Shown: piece by piece, positions 50,295-57,358 of the stretch
Layout: each line of letters begins with the position of its first letter
Numbering within the stretch: position 1 is the stretch's first letter
Source: a virus
DNA length: 64,000 nt
Virus record (IMG/VR): IMGVR_UViG_3300010885_025649
Span: 62,001 to 126,000 of that record
Reading direction: 5' to 3' (one strand)
Notes under the pieces: generated by a model
Seen by the model: the letters and a program-made list of their open reading frames with translations, nothing else
Databases searched by the model: none
Told to the model about the DNA's origin: nothing
Made by a program: the position numbers and the translations under genes

Positions 50295-50374
50295 TAGGAG
50301 TGAAGAGACTTGAACTCTTAAGCCGAAGCGGCGGAGCTTAAATCCGCTGTGTTTCCCAATTTCACCACACTCCC
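50295..50374 (-). tRNA. tRNA-Leu (TAA)
   Basis: Acceptor GGGAGTG/CACTCCT, D stem GTG/CAC, anticodon arm GCGGA-TTTAAGC-TCCGC, class II variable arm with GC-TTCG-GC, T arm AAGAG-TTCAAGT-CTCTT and discriminator A. Complete. Confidence 0.85.
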
Positions 50375-50386
50375 ATATCCAACACT

Positions 50387-50458
50387 CAAGTCCTCCAGAG
50401 ACTTGCGGGAACGAGCTGCCCCTCATAGCCACCCATAGGGCAACATACAGCTCGCTCC
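50387..50458 (-). ncRNA. Structured RNA candidate upstream of tRNA-Leu
   Basis: Two strong hairpins in a 108-base non-coding gap: an 11-bp stem GGAGCGAGCTG/CAGCTCGTTCC closing a loop with inner GCCC/GGGGC pairing, followed by CAAGTC/GACTTG. It has no tRNA T loop and no convincing ORF. Confidence 0.4.
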
Positions 50459-50482
50459 AGCAAATCCCCTGAACCTAAGTTA

Positions 50483-51040
50483 TCATTCTCTAAATAATTC
50501 AAATCCATTAGCTTCATATTCTACAATATCATATTCGGGAAATCTGCTGACTAAAGCATCCAGAATAATAAAAGTATAAGGTCTAAAGATTGGATCATTA
50601 GGAAGATAATCTTTTAATTCATGAGCTTTATATTGAAAAGCTAATTGATTAGGACTCATATCATCTGTTTCTCTGATATAAACCTGAGTTAAGATCTGAG
50701 TTTCATCAACTCGAATAGTCATCTGGCCTTTAATAACTCTACCAATACTAACTAGAATTAACTTATTAAATATAGTTGATTCAATAGAAGCTAATTGTAC
50801 AGCAAGACTGTTAGGATAATACCAAGTATCAAGTAGTTTATCAATAGCAGTAACTAGCTTAGTATATAAAGCTCGTTGTGATTCGGTATCAGCTACACCA
50901 AGATTAGCATCATACACATCACGATGTTGTTCTAATGCAATTAAATCTTCAGCAGTATAATTTCCACTACCGGCTCTCCGAAGGATAGGAGACATATCTA
51001 CAGCACCATACTGATACAGGAAGTTTAGGAAGTCTTGCAT
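50483..51040 (-). CDS. Hypothetical protein (185 residues)
   Basis: MQDFLNFLYQYGAVDMSPIL..., helical first two-thirds and a beta-rich MTIRVDETQILTQVYIRE segment. AAGGAG precedes the ATG. No motif was recognised. Confidence 0.65.
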   Translation of the reverse strand: MQDFLNFLYQYGAVDMSPILRRAGSGNYTAEDLIALEQHRDVYDANLGVADTESQRALYTKLVTAIDKLLDTWYYPNSLAVQLASIESTIFNKLILVSIGRVIKGQMTIRVDETQILTQVYIRETDDMSPNQLAFQYKAHELKDYLPNDPIFRPYTFIILDALVSRFPEYDIVEYEANGFELFRE

Positions 51041-51070
51041 GAAGTCTCCTTTGGAGTTTGATTAAAAGGA

Positions 51071-51373
51071 TTAGTTGATAATACTTTGTACAGATTGTTC
51101 AGATTTAGTTTTGCTCTCTGCGATTTCGTCAAGTACATATTGTGCCATCTTTATTAAACGTCTGTTGATATTATTATTAGCCATGCTCTTCAAAGGGTTA
51201 CGCGAATATAATTTACAGTCGGGATCAATCATTTCACTCTTTCTAAAACTAATAAACTGTTTGATTGCTTCTACAGAAACCTTATCCAATCGATTATCCA
51301 AAGCATTAAAGAAGGCTTCTGCAGTCTCTTCATACTCACAGTTGGCTATGAGTAAATTGTAATCAATGAACAT
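51071..51373 (-). CDS. Hypothetical protein (100 residues)
   Basis: Start chosen at ATG 51373 (MFIDYNLLIANCEYEE), behind TGGAAA; an upstream in-frame ATG at 51406 adds 11 residues. All-helical, Lys/Asn/Ser-rich C-terminus. Function unknown. Confidence 0.6.
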   Translation of the reverse strand: MFIDYNLLIANCEYEETAEAFFNALDNRLDKVSVEAIKQFISFRKSEMIDPDCKLYSRNPLKSMANNNINRRLIKMAQYVLDEIAESKTKSEQSVQSIIN

Positions 51374-51477
51374 CTTATATTTCCAAAAAGGGGTGGGAGT
51401 AGCCAAGTTACTGCCTCGTAACTTGGCCGATAATTATAATATATATATAATATATTGTTTGCTTTAATTCAGTACAT

Positions 51478-51723
51478 CTAATACTTACCAGCTTTGGATA
51501 CTATAGCAGCCCAATCACAGTTGGAATGTGGCCAATGATAACAAGCAAACAACCGATGAATAACATATTGACCTTCTTTGATAAGAGCTTCTCTAAAATC
51601 GTAACTATCATCAGAATACCTTTCATTATCTAAAAGGGTATTTAATTGTGCTTCAGTTGCAGCAATAGGTTGCATAATTACTTCAGGTAATGCCTCTATC
51701 AAATTAGCAATTACATCACTCAT
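51478..51723 (-). CDS. Hypothetical protein (81 residues)
   Basis: A helical protein with a Trp/His-rich end (FACYHWPHSNCDWAAIVSK). It lies 17 bases from the next upstream gene. No family was recognised. Confidence 0.6.
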   Translation of the reverse strand: MSDVIANLIEALPEVIMQPIAATEAQLNTLLDNERYSDDSYDFREALIKEGQYVIHRLFACYHWPHSNCDWAAIVSKAGKY

Positions 51724-51740
51724 CTAATTTCTCCAAGTGG

Positions 51741-51938
51741 TTAACGAAGTCTACATCGCATATCTTGTGCAGCATCTCTAGGATCAGAACTATTACGCAA
51801 GATATCCAGTTCAGTAATAAAGCGACTAGACATATTAGTTCCATCTATAACAGATAAAACACCAGGAATATCTTTAATATCCACTGCAGCAATTGCATCT
51901 GCTATAAAGAATAGCAAAGACCTTTCTATTTCAGTCAT
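51741..51938 (-). CDS. Hypothetical protein (65 residues)
   Basis: MTEIERSLLFFIADAIAAVD..., one amphipathic N-terminal helix and an Arg-rich C-terminus (RDAAQDMRCRLR). Function unknown. Confidence 0.55.
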   Translation of the reverse strand: MTEIERSLLFFIADAIAAVDIKDIPGVLSVIDGTNMSSRFITELDILRNSSDPRDAAQDMRCRLR

Positions 51939-51978
51939 AAGAACTCCTAAGGTTTTATATCATATGAACTACCTGACC

Positions 51979-52068
51979 CTAAGTGCAAGCACTATAATGA
52001 TTATGAACTTGGGCAAACCGCTCACAAACTTTTAATGGTGATTGATCAAAAACTGGATACATCATCAT
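51979..52068 (-). CDS. Micro-ORF (29 residues)
   Basis: MMMYPVFDQSPLKVCERFAQ then VHNHYSACT. The ATG overlaps the upstream TGA (ATGA). Coupling supports expression, but no homologue was recognised. Confidence 0.4.
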   Translation of the reverse strand: MMMYPVFDQSPLKVCERFAQVHNHYSACT

Positions 52069-52337
52069 GATTGCACATCAACTCCACTATTAAACTTCTC
52101 TACAACTTCTAGAATTATTTCTTCAGACATGCCATAAACATCCTTTAGAACTTTAAGCTGATTACCTATTTGTTCTTCAGAAGAAGTAGCCAAAATTCTT
52201 TGCAGAAACCTTATACCAAGTTCTTCCAGAGTAAACTTAGAAGTCTCTTCTGCTCTAATACCCTGAAGATCAGTAGGAGATGAATCTAGAAAGTATTCCA
52301 TGTAATTATCCTTTAAGTAGTTTCCCAGTAATCCCAA
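52065..52337 (-). CDS. Hypothetical protein (90 residues)
   Basis: Helical, with ELGIRFLQRILATSSEEQIG and a long C-terminal helix. Overlaps the phosphatase gene by 25 bases, implying joint translation. Function unknown. Confidence 0.6.
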   Translation of the reverse strand: MGLLGNYLKDNYMEYFLDSSPTDLQGIRAEETSKFTLEELGIRFLQRILATSSEEQIGNQLKVLKDVYGMSEEIILEVVEKFNSGVDVQS

Positions 52338-52750
52338 ATACCTGTAACCCTTTTATACACCGTGGTATTGGGAATATAATTAGGATCATTAAAGATTATA
52401 TTAGGATCTTGTCCATCCAAATATAAAGCCGCCGCAGCAATAGCTGCTGATCTACTTATACCTGCCTCACAATTAACTAATAAATAATCTACAGTATCTT
52501 TATGGCAATTAATAAAAGCTCTAATAAGTAAAGCTTGTTCTTTAGTAATTGCTTTGAGATATGTACCTATATCTTCTGTAATATCATCAAAGCGTAATTT
52601 AAGTACACCTTTACACTTAGAACTTTGATCAGGAGTTAATGCAAATCCGGCATCATAGTTATCTTCATGCCCTGTAATACTGATCACAATATATGAATTA
52701 TTATCCATAGGTTCATCAGCAAGTAGTCGGCTACTAATTCTTACTTTCAT
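52313..52750 (-). CDS. Dual-specificity/tyrosine phosphatase-like protein
   Basis: A 145-residue protein with the Cys-based phosphatase P-loop YLLVNCEAGISRSAAIAAA (CX5R, residues about 100-118), preceded by an Asp-bearing loop (RFDDITEDIGTYLK) that can supply the general acid. Layout and size match small DSP-like phosphatases of large phages. It could dephosphorylate host proteins or RNA 5' ends. Confidence 0.82.
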   Translation of the reverse strand: MKVRISSRLLADEPMDNNSYIVISITGHEDNYDAGFALTPDQSSKCKGVLKLRFDDITEDIGTYLKAITKEQALLIRAFINCHKDTVDYLLVNCEAGISRSAAIAAAALYLDGQDPNIIFNDPNYIPNTTVYKRVTGIWDYWETT

Positions 52751-52770
52751 TCACTTATCCTGTATGTAAC

Positions 52771-52846
52771 TGGAACATATGAGAATCGAACTCATCTGAA
52801 ATTCTGATTGCAAGTCAGACGACCACTCCTAGCAGTCCCATGCCCC
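52771..52846 (-). tRNA. tRNA-Ala (TGC)
   Basis: Acceptor GGGGCAT/ATGTTCC (two G-T pairs), D stem GAC/GTC, anticodon arm TCTGA-CTTGCAA-TCAGA, T arm ATGAG-TTCGATT-CTCAT, discriminator A. The acceptor lacks the usual G3-T70 at other positions but has G3-T70 here, the alanine identity pair. Confidence 0.8.
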
Positions 52847-52863
52847 AAAGTTAAATTAATCTA

Positions 52864-52949
52864 CGGGGAGCTGGTAGAATCGAACTCCAAGCGCTTCCGC
52901 GCTCCATCCGCTTTCAAGGCGGTGCAGATCCCAGATCTGATAACTCCCC
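52864..52949 (-). tRNA. tRNA-Ser (TGA)
   Basis: Class II. Acceptor GGGGAGT/GCTCCCC, anticodon stem CCGC/GCGG with loop CTTGAAA, variable arm with GCGC-GGAA-GCGC, T loop TTCGATT, discriminator G as expected for Ser. Complete. Confidence 0.85.
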
Positions 52950-52958
52950 AATCACCAA

Positions 52959-53047
52959 AGGAAAGCCTGGGATTCGAACCCAGGGGAGCCTCTCGGCCCC
53001 GACACTTTAGTAGAATGTTGCAATCGGCCATGCTCTGCCAGCTTTCC
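52959..53047 (-). tRNA. Class II tRNA-like gene, anticodon ACT
   Basis: Acceptor GGAAAGC/GCTTTCC, T arm CTGGG-TTCGAAT-CCCAG, long variable arm GGGGCC-GAGA-GGCTCCCC. Anticodon arm ACATT-CTACTAA-AGTGT gives ACT, an unusual A34 for Ser; discriminator T is also off for Ser. Possibly mutated tRNA-Ser. Confidence 0.55.
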
Positions 53048-53089
53048 CTATACTTTTATTATAACATATCTTTACAGCGCTGTTGAATC

Positions 53090-53167
53090 TCAGAATCTAA
53101 AAGAATTTAATTCTTCCTGACTAACACCTATCAACTCTTGTTCAATTAATAAACTTAATTTATTCAT
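53090..53167 (-). CDS. Micro-ORF (25 residues)
   Basis: MNKLSLLIEQELIGVSQEEL then NSFRF, behind a perfect AGGAGG. It is in frame with a longer reading that lacks a start with a ribosome site. Amphipathic helix; function unknown. Confidence 0.45.
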   Translation of the reverse strand: MNKLSLLIEQELIGVSQEELNSFRF

Positions 53168-53175
53168 AAGACCTC

Positions 53176-53268
53176 CTAAGGTTTGATCTCTTGTAAGTAT
53201 TGAACAGCACGCATAATAGTACAACCTAATATAGCTTTTAATTGTATAGCCGCTTCTAAAACATTCAT
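53176..53268 (-). CDS. Micro-ORF (30 residues)
   Basis: MNVLEAAIQLKAILGCTIMR then AVQYLQEIKP, helical with a regular hydrophobic face. It ends 9 bases before the next ATG. Coupled micro-ORF pair; no family was recognised. Confidence 0.45.
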   Translation of the reverse strand: MNVLEAAIQLKAILGCTIMRAVQYLQEIKP

Positions 53269-53330
53269 TGATCACCTATAGTTTGTGTAATTGGAGAGCG
53301 GTGTACTTTGGTAGGTGAGCCGCTTTCCTT

Positions 53331-53375
53331 TACCTCTTTATTATACCAAGAGTCTCTTGGTATAATAAAGAGGTA
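53331..53375. repeat. 45-bp perfect palindrome with mirrored extended -10 boxes
   Basis: Two 22-base arms (from TACCTCTTTATTATACC... to ...GGTATAATAAAGAGGTA) around one T. Each arm carries TGGTATAAT in outward direction, an extended -10. It sits 20 bases upstream of the second tnpB, and may serve as promoter, operator, or element-end hairpin. Confidence 0.8.
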
Positions 53376-54684
53376 GTCATTCAAGTCTTGCTCCGTGCGT
53401 CTTACTCACCAGTACCGAATTAAGCCCTCACCAGAACAGGAAGCCTTGATGCTTCACTGGCTAGAGCTTTTACGTCAGCACTGGAATTATGCACTAGGTC
53501 AGCGTTTGGACTACCTACGTCGTACCCGTAGCCCGATTGACCGTTGTTCCTTGCGTAGTTGCCCGATTGGTGAGATTCCGGAACGACCCAACTACTACAC
53601 TCAGGCTAGAGACCTAAAGCAAACCAAGGCTCTATTCCCCGAGTACAAGGATATTTACCTAGAGGTGCAGCAACAGAACCTCATCCGCTTGGATAAGGCT
53701 TGGGATAGGTGGACTAAACCTGATGCCACAGGGAAGAGAGCAGGACGACCCCAGTTCAAGAAAACTGATGAGCTTCGTTCTTTTACTTTCCCCCGTGTGA
53801 ACTGCCCTAAAGCCGGGGTGCATCTCTTAGGTGAGGTGATAAAGTTCTCTAAAATCGGTGTGATGCCCGTTATCCTGCATCGTCCGATTCCTGAAGGGTT
53901 TGTCATCAAGACCGCTACGGTGGTTCACAAAGTAGACGGTTGGTTTGTTTCTCTGAGCCTGGAAGATACGAGCATCCCCGCTCCAATGCCCTGTGAGGAG
54001 GTCAAGACAGCAGTAGGTGTGGATGTTGGGCTAAAGGAGTTCCTTACTACTTCTGAGGGTGATGCAGTTGCGATACAGCACATCTACCGCAAGGCTCAGA
54101 AGCGTTTAGCCCGTCAGCAGCGCAAGTTAGCCCGTCAACAAAAGGGGAGCAAGAATGCAGTAAAGCAGAAGAAACGGGTAGCCCTGGTACATCAACGCAT
54201 CCAAAGACAGCGTGAGAACTTCCACTACAACACGGCGCATGACTTGTGCAGCAAGTACGACTTGATAGCGGTGGAAGACCTGAACATCAAGGGTTTGGCT
54301 AGAACCCGGCTAGCTAAGTCAATCCTAGATGCAGCTTGGGGAGCGTTCCTACAAAAACTAGAAGCAGTGGCGGTAAAACGCGGCAAGCTAGTCATAAAAG
54401 TCAATCCTTGGGGAACAAGTCAGGATTGCTCGGAGTGTGGGACAAAGGTTCCTAAGACCCTCAGCATCCGTACTCATGAATGTCCGAAGTGTGGGCTAGA
54501 GTTAGACCGGGATGTGAATGCAGCTCGGAATATCCTAGAACGTGCGCTATGCACCGTGGGACTCACGGTGTCAGCCTGTGGAGGCTTAGGGGTTGCCCAG
54601 CCAATGAAGCAGGAAGTCTCTCTAGTGATAGGGAGAAGCCCCCGCCAGACCCGTTAGGATTGGCGGTGGGAGCACGTCATAAGT
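53376..54684 (+). mobile_element. Second TnpB element (no TnpA)
   Basis: tnpB with a right end at about 54638-54672: CCCCCGCCA / TGGCGGTGGG hairpin, the usual scaffold end of TnpB omega RNA, right next to the 3' end of the following gene. GC is far higher than the surroundings, suggesting recent arrival. The exact left border is unclear. Confidence 0.7.
53395..54657 (+). CDS. tnpB: TnpB RNA-guided nuclease (second copy, different lineage)
   Basis: A 420-residue protein starting at GTG 53395 (MRLTHQYRIKPSPEQEAL). RuvC Asp in GVDVGLKEF, Glu in VEDLNIKG, zinc ribbon CSECG...CPKCG, and Asp in LDRDVNAARNI are all present. It differs clearly from the copy at 31511-32701 in N-terminus and codon use (GC-rich). 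It can act with the RNA made from its 3' end to cut matching targets. Confidence 0.92.
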   Translation: MRLTHQYRIKPSPEQEALMLHWLELLRQHWNYALGQRLDYLRRTRSPIDRCSLRSCPIGEIPERPNYYTQARDLKQTKALFPEYKDIYLEVQQQNLIRLDKAWDRWTKPDATGKRAGRPQFKKTDELRSFTFPRVNCPKAGVHLLGEVIKFSKIGVMPVILHRPIPEGFVIKTATVVHKVDGWFVSLSLEDTSIPAPMPCEEVKTAVGVDVGLKEFLTTSEGDAVAIQHIYRKAQKRLARQQRKLARQQKGSKNAVKQKKRVALVHQRIQRQRENFHYNTAHDLCSKYDLIAVEDLNIKGLARTRLAKSILDAAWGAFLQKLEAVAVKRGKLVIKVNPWGTSQDCSECGTKVPKTLSIRTHECPKCGLELDRDVNAARNILERALCTVGLTVSACGGLGVAQPMKQEVSLVIGRSPRQTR

Positions 54685-54972
54685 TTAACTATCCACTTCA
54701 TCTACATAGAATTCCTTCACAAACGCCATAATATCAGCAGCCGCTTCGATATTACCTGAAGCAACTAATTTAACTGCAGCCTCAGTCAATTTAAGTATTG
54801 CTGGTATAAATAAATTATAGCGTTTAGCAATAAGTCTTGTGATTGCTATTTCTTTATCAAGAGTACATTTAGAAGCAGCTCCGGTAACAACTTCTAAATT
54901 AATTAAGAGGCCATTACCATCATTTAACTGTGTACCATTCGCTGTTAAGGTATCATGAAAAAGAGAACTCAT
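54685..54972 (-). CDS. Hypothetical protein (95 residues)
   Basis: Start at ATG 54972 (MSSLFHDTLTANGTQL) behind GGAG; the longer frame runs across tRNA sequence. Helical C-terminal half (AVKLVASGNIEAAADIMAFV). It borders the TnpB right end by about 12 bases. Function unknown. Confidence 0.6.
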   Translation of the reverse strand: MSSLFHDTLTANGTQLNDGNGLLINLEVVTGAASKCTLDKEIAITRLIAKRYNLFIPAILKLTEAAVKLVASGNIEAAADIMAFVKEFYVDEVDS

Positions 54973-55000
54973 CTTAAGCTCCAGATTGTGTGTTTGAAAG

Positions 55001-55074
55001 GGCGGTTGAAAGGAGTCGAACCTATACACCCCCTGTGCTATATACAGGTGCTCTACCACTGAGCTACAACCGCC
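55001..55074 (-). tRNA. tRNA-like gene, 8-bp acceptor stem, anticodon ATA
   Basis: Acceptor GGCGGTTG/CAACCGCC (8 bp), D arm GCTC-AGTGGTA-GAGC, anticodon arm CCTGT-ATATAGC-ACAGG. The extra G at -1 paired with C73 is the tRNA-His identity signature, but the anticodon is not GTG. T arm ATAGG/CCTTT has one mismatch. Confidence 0.5.
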
Positions 55075-55091
55075 ATGAATTAAACTAAAAG

Positions 55092-55164
55092 GGTGACATG
55101 AAAGGAATCGAACCAATATCTCCCGCGGATCATGCGGACGCACTACCTTTGTGCTACAGTCACC
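55092..55164 (-). tRNA. tRNA-like gene, 8-bp acceptor, GAT anticodon candidate
   Basis: Acceptor GGTGACTG against ATGTCACC (6 of 8 pair), D arm GCAC-AAAGGTA-GTGC, anticodon arm TCCGC-ATGATCC-GCGGG, T loop TTCGATT on a weak stem. Probably degenerate; GAT would be Ile. Confidence 0.45.
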
Positions 55165-55208
55165 ATGACTTTAACTAAACGTATCTCTCCTTGTTGTGAA
55201 TGTGTAAG

Positions 55209-55282
55209 GGTGTTTGGTGGGATTCGAACCCACGCCTCTCGCAAATCGGAAGCGAACGCTCTGCCGCTGAGCTACTAACACC
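55209..55282 (-). tRNA. tRNA-like gene with enlarged anticodon loop
   Basis: Acceptor GGTGTTAG/CAAACACC (one A-A mismatch), D arm GCTC/GAGC, T arm GTGGG-TTCGAAT-CCCAC intact. The anticodon stem TTCGC/GCGAG closes a 9-base loop TTCCGATTT, so no standard anticodon can be read. Confidence 0.5.
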
Positions 55283-55301
55283 AAGATTTGGGGCGCGCCA
55301 T

Positions 55302-55343
55302 GAAAAGAAGAAACCGCTAAGTCCCAAGGTTGTAACCTAGCGG
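55302..55343 (-). terminator. Intrinsic terminator
   Basis: Minus-strand hairpin CCGCTA...TAGCGG with inner GGTT/AACC, followed by TTTCTTCTTTT. It ends transcription of the genes from 55.4 kb upward before the tRNA cluster. Confidence 0.7.
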
Positions 55344-55356
55344 ATGGAGCAAAAGC

Positions 55357-55434
55357 TTAACGTTTAAAACAGTCGTAAGGAGACTTATCAGTCTTTAAAT
55401 ATCCGGGAGGTCTATATCTAACTGTCACTTGCAT
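55357..55434 (-). CDS. Micro-ORF (25 residues)
   Basis: MQVTVRYRPPGYLKTDKSPY then DCFKR. Basic peptide directly before the terminator. It has no recognised homologue. Confidence 0.4.
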   Translation of the reverse strand: MQVTVRYRPPGYLKTDKSPYDCFKR

Positions 55435-55453
55435 TTAAATTCTCAATTAATAA

Positions 55454-55520
55454 CAGCCCCAACCGGATTTGAACCGGTGATCTCTCGCGTGACAGGCGAT
55501 CGCTTTAACCTACGCATTGT
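55454..55520 (-). tRNA. tRNA-Asp (GTC) 3' two-thirds, 5' strand missing
   Basis: Anticodon arm TCGC-CTGTCAC-GCGA, T arm ACCGG-TTCAAAT-CCGGT, 3' strand TGGGGCT and G73 are classical Asp. The 5' strand expected (AGCCCCA) is absent; that region is the 3' end of the 55505-55699 gene. Same situation as the tRNA-Tyr at 22665. Confidence 0.5.
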
Positions 55521-55699
55521 CTAATAACAATATCATCCGAATCTAATTCAACTACAATGCGATCTTGTAAGAAATCACAAGTAAGTGGAGTATATTCTTG
55601 TACAGTTATTCCCAATTCTTTACACAATTCTTTGGCATTAATCCAAGGTAACCCAATTAGATTAGGTAGCTTGATTGTATTATCATATTCATCAAACAT
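55505..55699 (-). CDS. PASTA-like small protein (64 residues)
   Basis: Residues 10-50 follow a PASTA pattern: LPNLIGLPWINAKELCKELG (hydrophobic-P-x-hydrophobic-x-G, then Ala-x-x-x-Leu) and a beta hairpin FLQDRIVVE. PASTA domains usually bind cell-wall fragments. A single short domain in phage is unusual. Overlaps the neighbouring genes by a few bases. Confidence 0.55.
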   Translation of the reverse strand: MFDEYDNTIKLPNLIGLPWINAKELCKELGITVQEYTPLTCDFLQDRIVVELDSDDIVIRQCVG

Positions 55700-55901
55700 A
55701 AGTTTCCCCGGTAATACTTTGTAGTAATTCTATTTCAGCTTGTGCAGTATAATTTGCACCGGCGCGTAATAAATGAACTTGCTTAGCTAATCCTGTAGAG
55801 ATATTTAATTCAGTAGCTATTTCTAAAATCCTAGCATCAATATCCTCTAATAAGAAATTAGGAATATCTACTGCAGGAATTCCTGGAGGTTTAAATAACA
55901 T
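55692..55901 (-). CDS. Hypothetical protein (69 residues)
   Basis: Helical: ILEIATELNISTGLAKQVHL has a helix-turn-helix look. It overlaps the PASTA-like gene by 8 bases and its ATG shares a base with the HAD gene stop. Function unknown. Confidence 0.55.
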   Translation of the reverse strand: MLFKPPGIPAVDIPNFLLEDIDARILEIATELNISTGLAKQVHLLRAGANYTAQAEIELLQSITGETYV

Positions 55902-56428
55902 TACAGTAAATCACTCAGATCTGTTAGTCTATAATCATCTAGATCAGTAGCTTCTTTATTCCACGGCTGATCCATCAGGTAAGCATAATGTCCATTCATA
56001 AGGAATACCCGAATGGTTTCTGGTTTATCATCCACAAATACATCAAAGTTATTTGCGAAGAGAACCTTATCATTACTATTCTTAACAGTAATTACAGGCG
56101 CATTTGCCTGAATATTAAAGATATCTAACCATTGTCTACTAATCTCACTGCTAATAGGACGGTGAGTAATAAACATAGTTACAGGTAATAAGTTAATCAG
56201 ATTAGGATCTACTAATGCTGGGGCTTGTAACCACAATTCAGGATTATCATTCAAAGCTTTCCAGATATCTTTAAATTTCGGAACTGTATCCATAAATCGC
56301 CAGCTATTAACTTCTTTACCTTTAGGAAAATGTGTATAGCCAAAATAAGTCTCAGCTATTTGAGCACACAAAGCATTCCAATCTACTACAACACCATCTA
56401 AATCTAAACCAATGCGATTAAACTTCAT
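55901..56428 (-). CDS. HAD-family 5'(3')-deoxyribonucleotidase-like
   Basis: A 175-residue protein. Motif I is GLDLDGVVVDW (DxD), motif II lies in TMFITHRPIS, and motif III/IV is VFVDDKPETI. Size and cap layout match NT5C-type (d)NMP phosphatases found in phages, which balance nucleotide pools. It is followed directly by small unknown genes. Confidence 0.8.
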   Translation of the reverse strand: MKFNRIGLDLDGVVVDWNALCAQIAETYFGYTHFPKGKEVNSWRFMDTVPKFKDIWKALNDNPELWLQAPALVDPNLINLLPVTMFITHRPISSEISRQWLDIFNIQANAPVITVKNSNDKVLFANNFDVFVDDKPETIRVFLMNGHYAYLMDQPWNKEATDLDDYRLTDLSDLL

Positions 56429-56745
56429 GTTAATTCCAATAAGTAATAATGTGATTGATAACTTAAGACAATATATCCTAACTTACCTTCTTCCAATCTT
56501 TGATACAAACCCATTTGACTATTAAACATAGTAACTGAATCTGCTAATTTAACCCCATCTGTAAGTTCAATAACCACACAATAAGTTCCTGAAAACTTAT
56601 TATAAGGAATAGCTATATTACTTTGATGCTGTTGAAATCCTACTGAAGTTATATCATTAAGTAAGAAGAATCGTTTAATATTCTCAGGTAATACAGAAGC
56701 TTCAGTAATCTCTTTTACTTCTGGGAAATCTATAGTCAAAGCCAT
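56425..56745 (-). CDS. Hypothetical protein (106 residues)
   Basis: A beta-rich protein (YCVVIELTDGVKLADSVTMF) coupled by an ATGA overlap to the HAD gene. No family was recognised. Confidence 0.6.
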   Translation of the reverse strand: MALTIDFPEVKEITEASVLPENIKRFFLLNDITSVGFQQHQSNIAIPYNKFSGTYCVVIELTDGVKLADSVTMFNSQMGLYQRLEEGKLGYIVLSYQSHYYLLELT

Positions 56746-56946
56746 TTATTTATCCTTACTAAAATCACTAACAGTTCGTTCAGTTATAATAATAAGCAGT
56801 AAGGTACTAACAAGATTAGCTAATTGAATAACACCAAAAGGTTGAAATAAAGAACTAACTAAACAGAACACATTTATAAGAGTTAATCCAGTAAAAGCTT
56901 GTGTAGGTAAATAAGACTTGAGAGCAGTAAGATATTTATTCATCAT
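56746..56946 (-). CDS. Small two-helix membrane protein (66 residues)
   Basis: MMNKYLTALKSYLPTQAFTG..., two membrane helices (about 18-34 and 38-55), then TVSDFSKDK. It is a near copy in layout of the next gene upstream (NKYL.ALK..L.TQ, ...V.DF..D). First of five consecutive membrane genes. Confidence 0.65.
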   Translation of the reverse strand: MMNKYLTALKSYLPTQAFTGLTLINVFCLVSSLFQPFGVIQLANLVSTLLLIIITERTVSDFSKDK

Positions 56947-57131
56947 TAGTAATCCCTAAAGAAATCATTAACACATTCTTCAGTTAAGAATGCAAGTAGT
57001 AATAGCGCAATAAAATTGTGCAAGCCGGGTATAATAAACAGACAACAAACATTTATCAGAATCAATAGCACACACCATTGAGTTTGTAGATCTACTTTAA
57101 GAGCTATGAGATATTTATTCGTTTGATTCAT
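56946..57131 (-). CDS. Small two-helix membrane protein (61 residues), paralogue
   Basis: Start at ATG 57131 (MNQTNKYLIALKVDLQTQW), overlapping the previous gene's end by 17 bases. Two helices (LLILINVCCLFIIPGL, FIALLLLAFL) then ECVNDFFRDY. Tandem duplicate of 56746-56946. Confidence 0.65.
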   Translation of the reverse strand: MNQTNKYLIALKVDLQTQWCVLLILINVCCLFIIPGLHNFIALLLLAFLTEECVNDFFRDY

Positions 57132-57345
57132 TTGATTCAATCTCCTTAAAGTAATCATAACAAAGTGCTAACAAACCCCACACCAAACTTGTAGACAAAA
57201 CCCAGCAGAAACTCAACAGGCCTACGAATTGATAACCCCAACTAATATACATAAGTATGTATACTAATAGATTAATCAGAAGAATAAACTGGGTAGTTAT
57301 ATCTTCAATTAACGCGGCGATGAAAAGCCAGAAGACCTTAGACAT
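57115..57345 (-). CDS. Small membrane protein (76 residues)
   Basis: Three hydrophobic stretches (FWLFIAALI, FILLINLLVYILMYI, LLSFCWVLSTSLVWGLLAL) and a Glu/Asn/Ser tail. Part of the tandem membrane cluster. Confidence 0.6.
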   Translation of the reverse strand: MSKVFWLFIAALIEDITTQFILLINLLVYILMYISWGYQFVGLLSFCWVLSTSLVWGLLALCYDYFKEIESNESNE

Positions 57346-57358
57346 TTAATCCTTCTTG

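Noticed and set aside
53090-53275. Single 61-residue gene
   Set aside because: The first part is a weak start without ribosome site; two micro-ORFs in different frames each have proper starts, one with AGGAGG.
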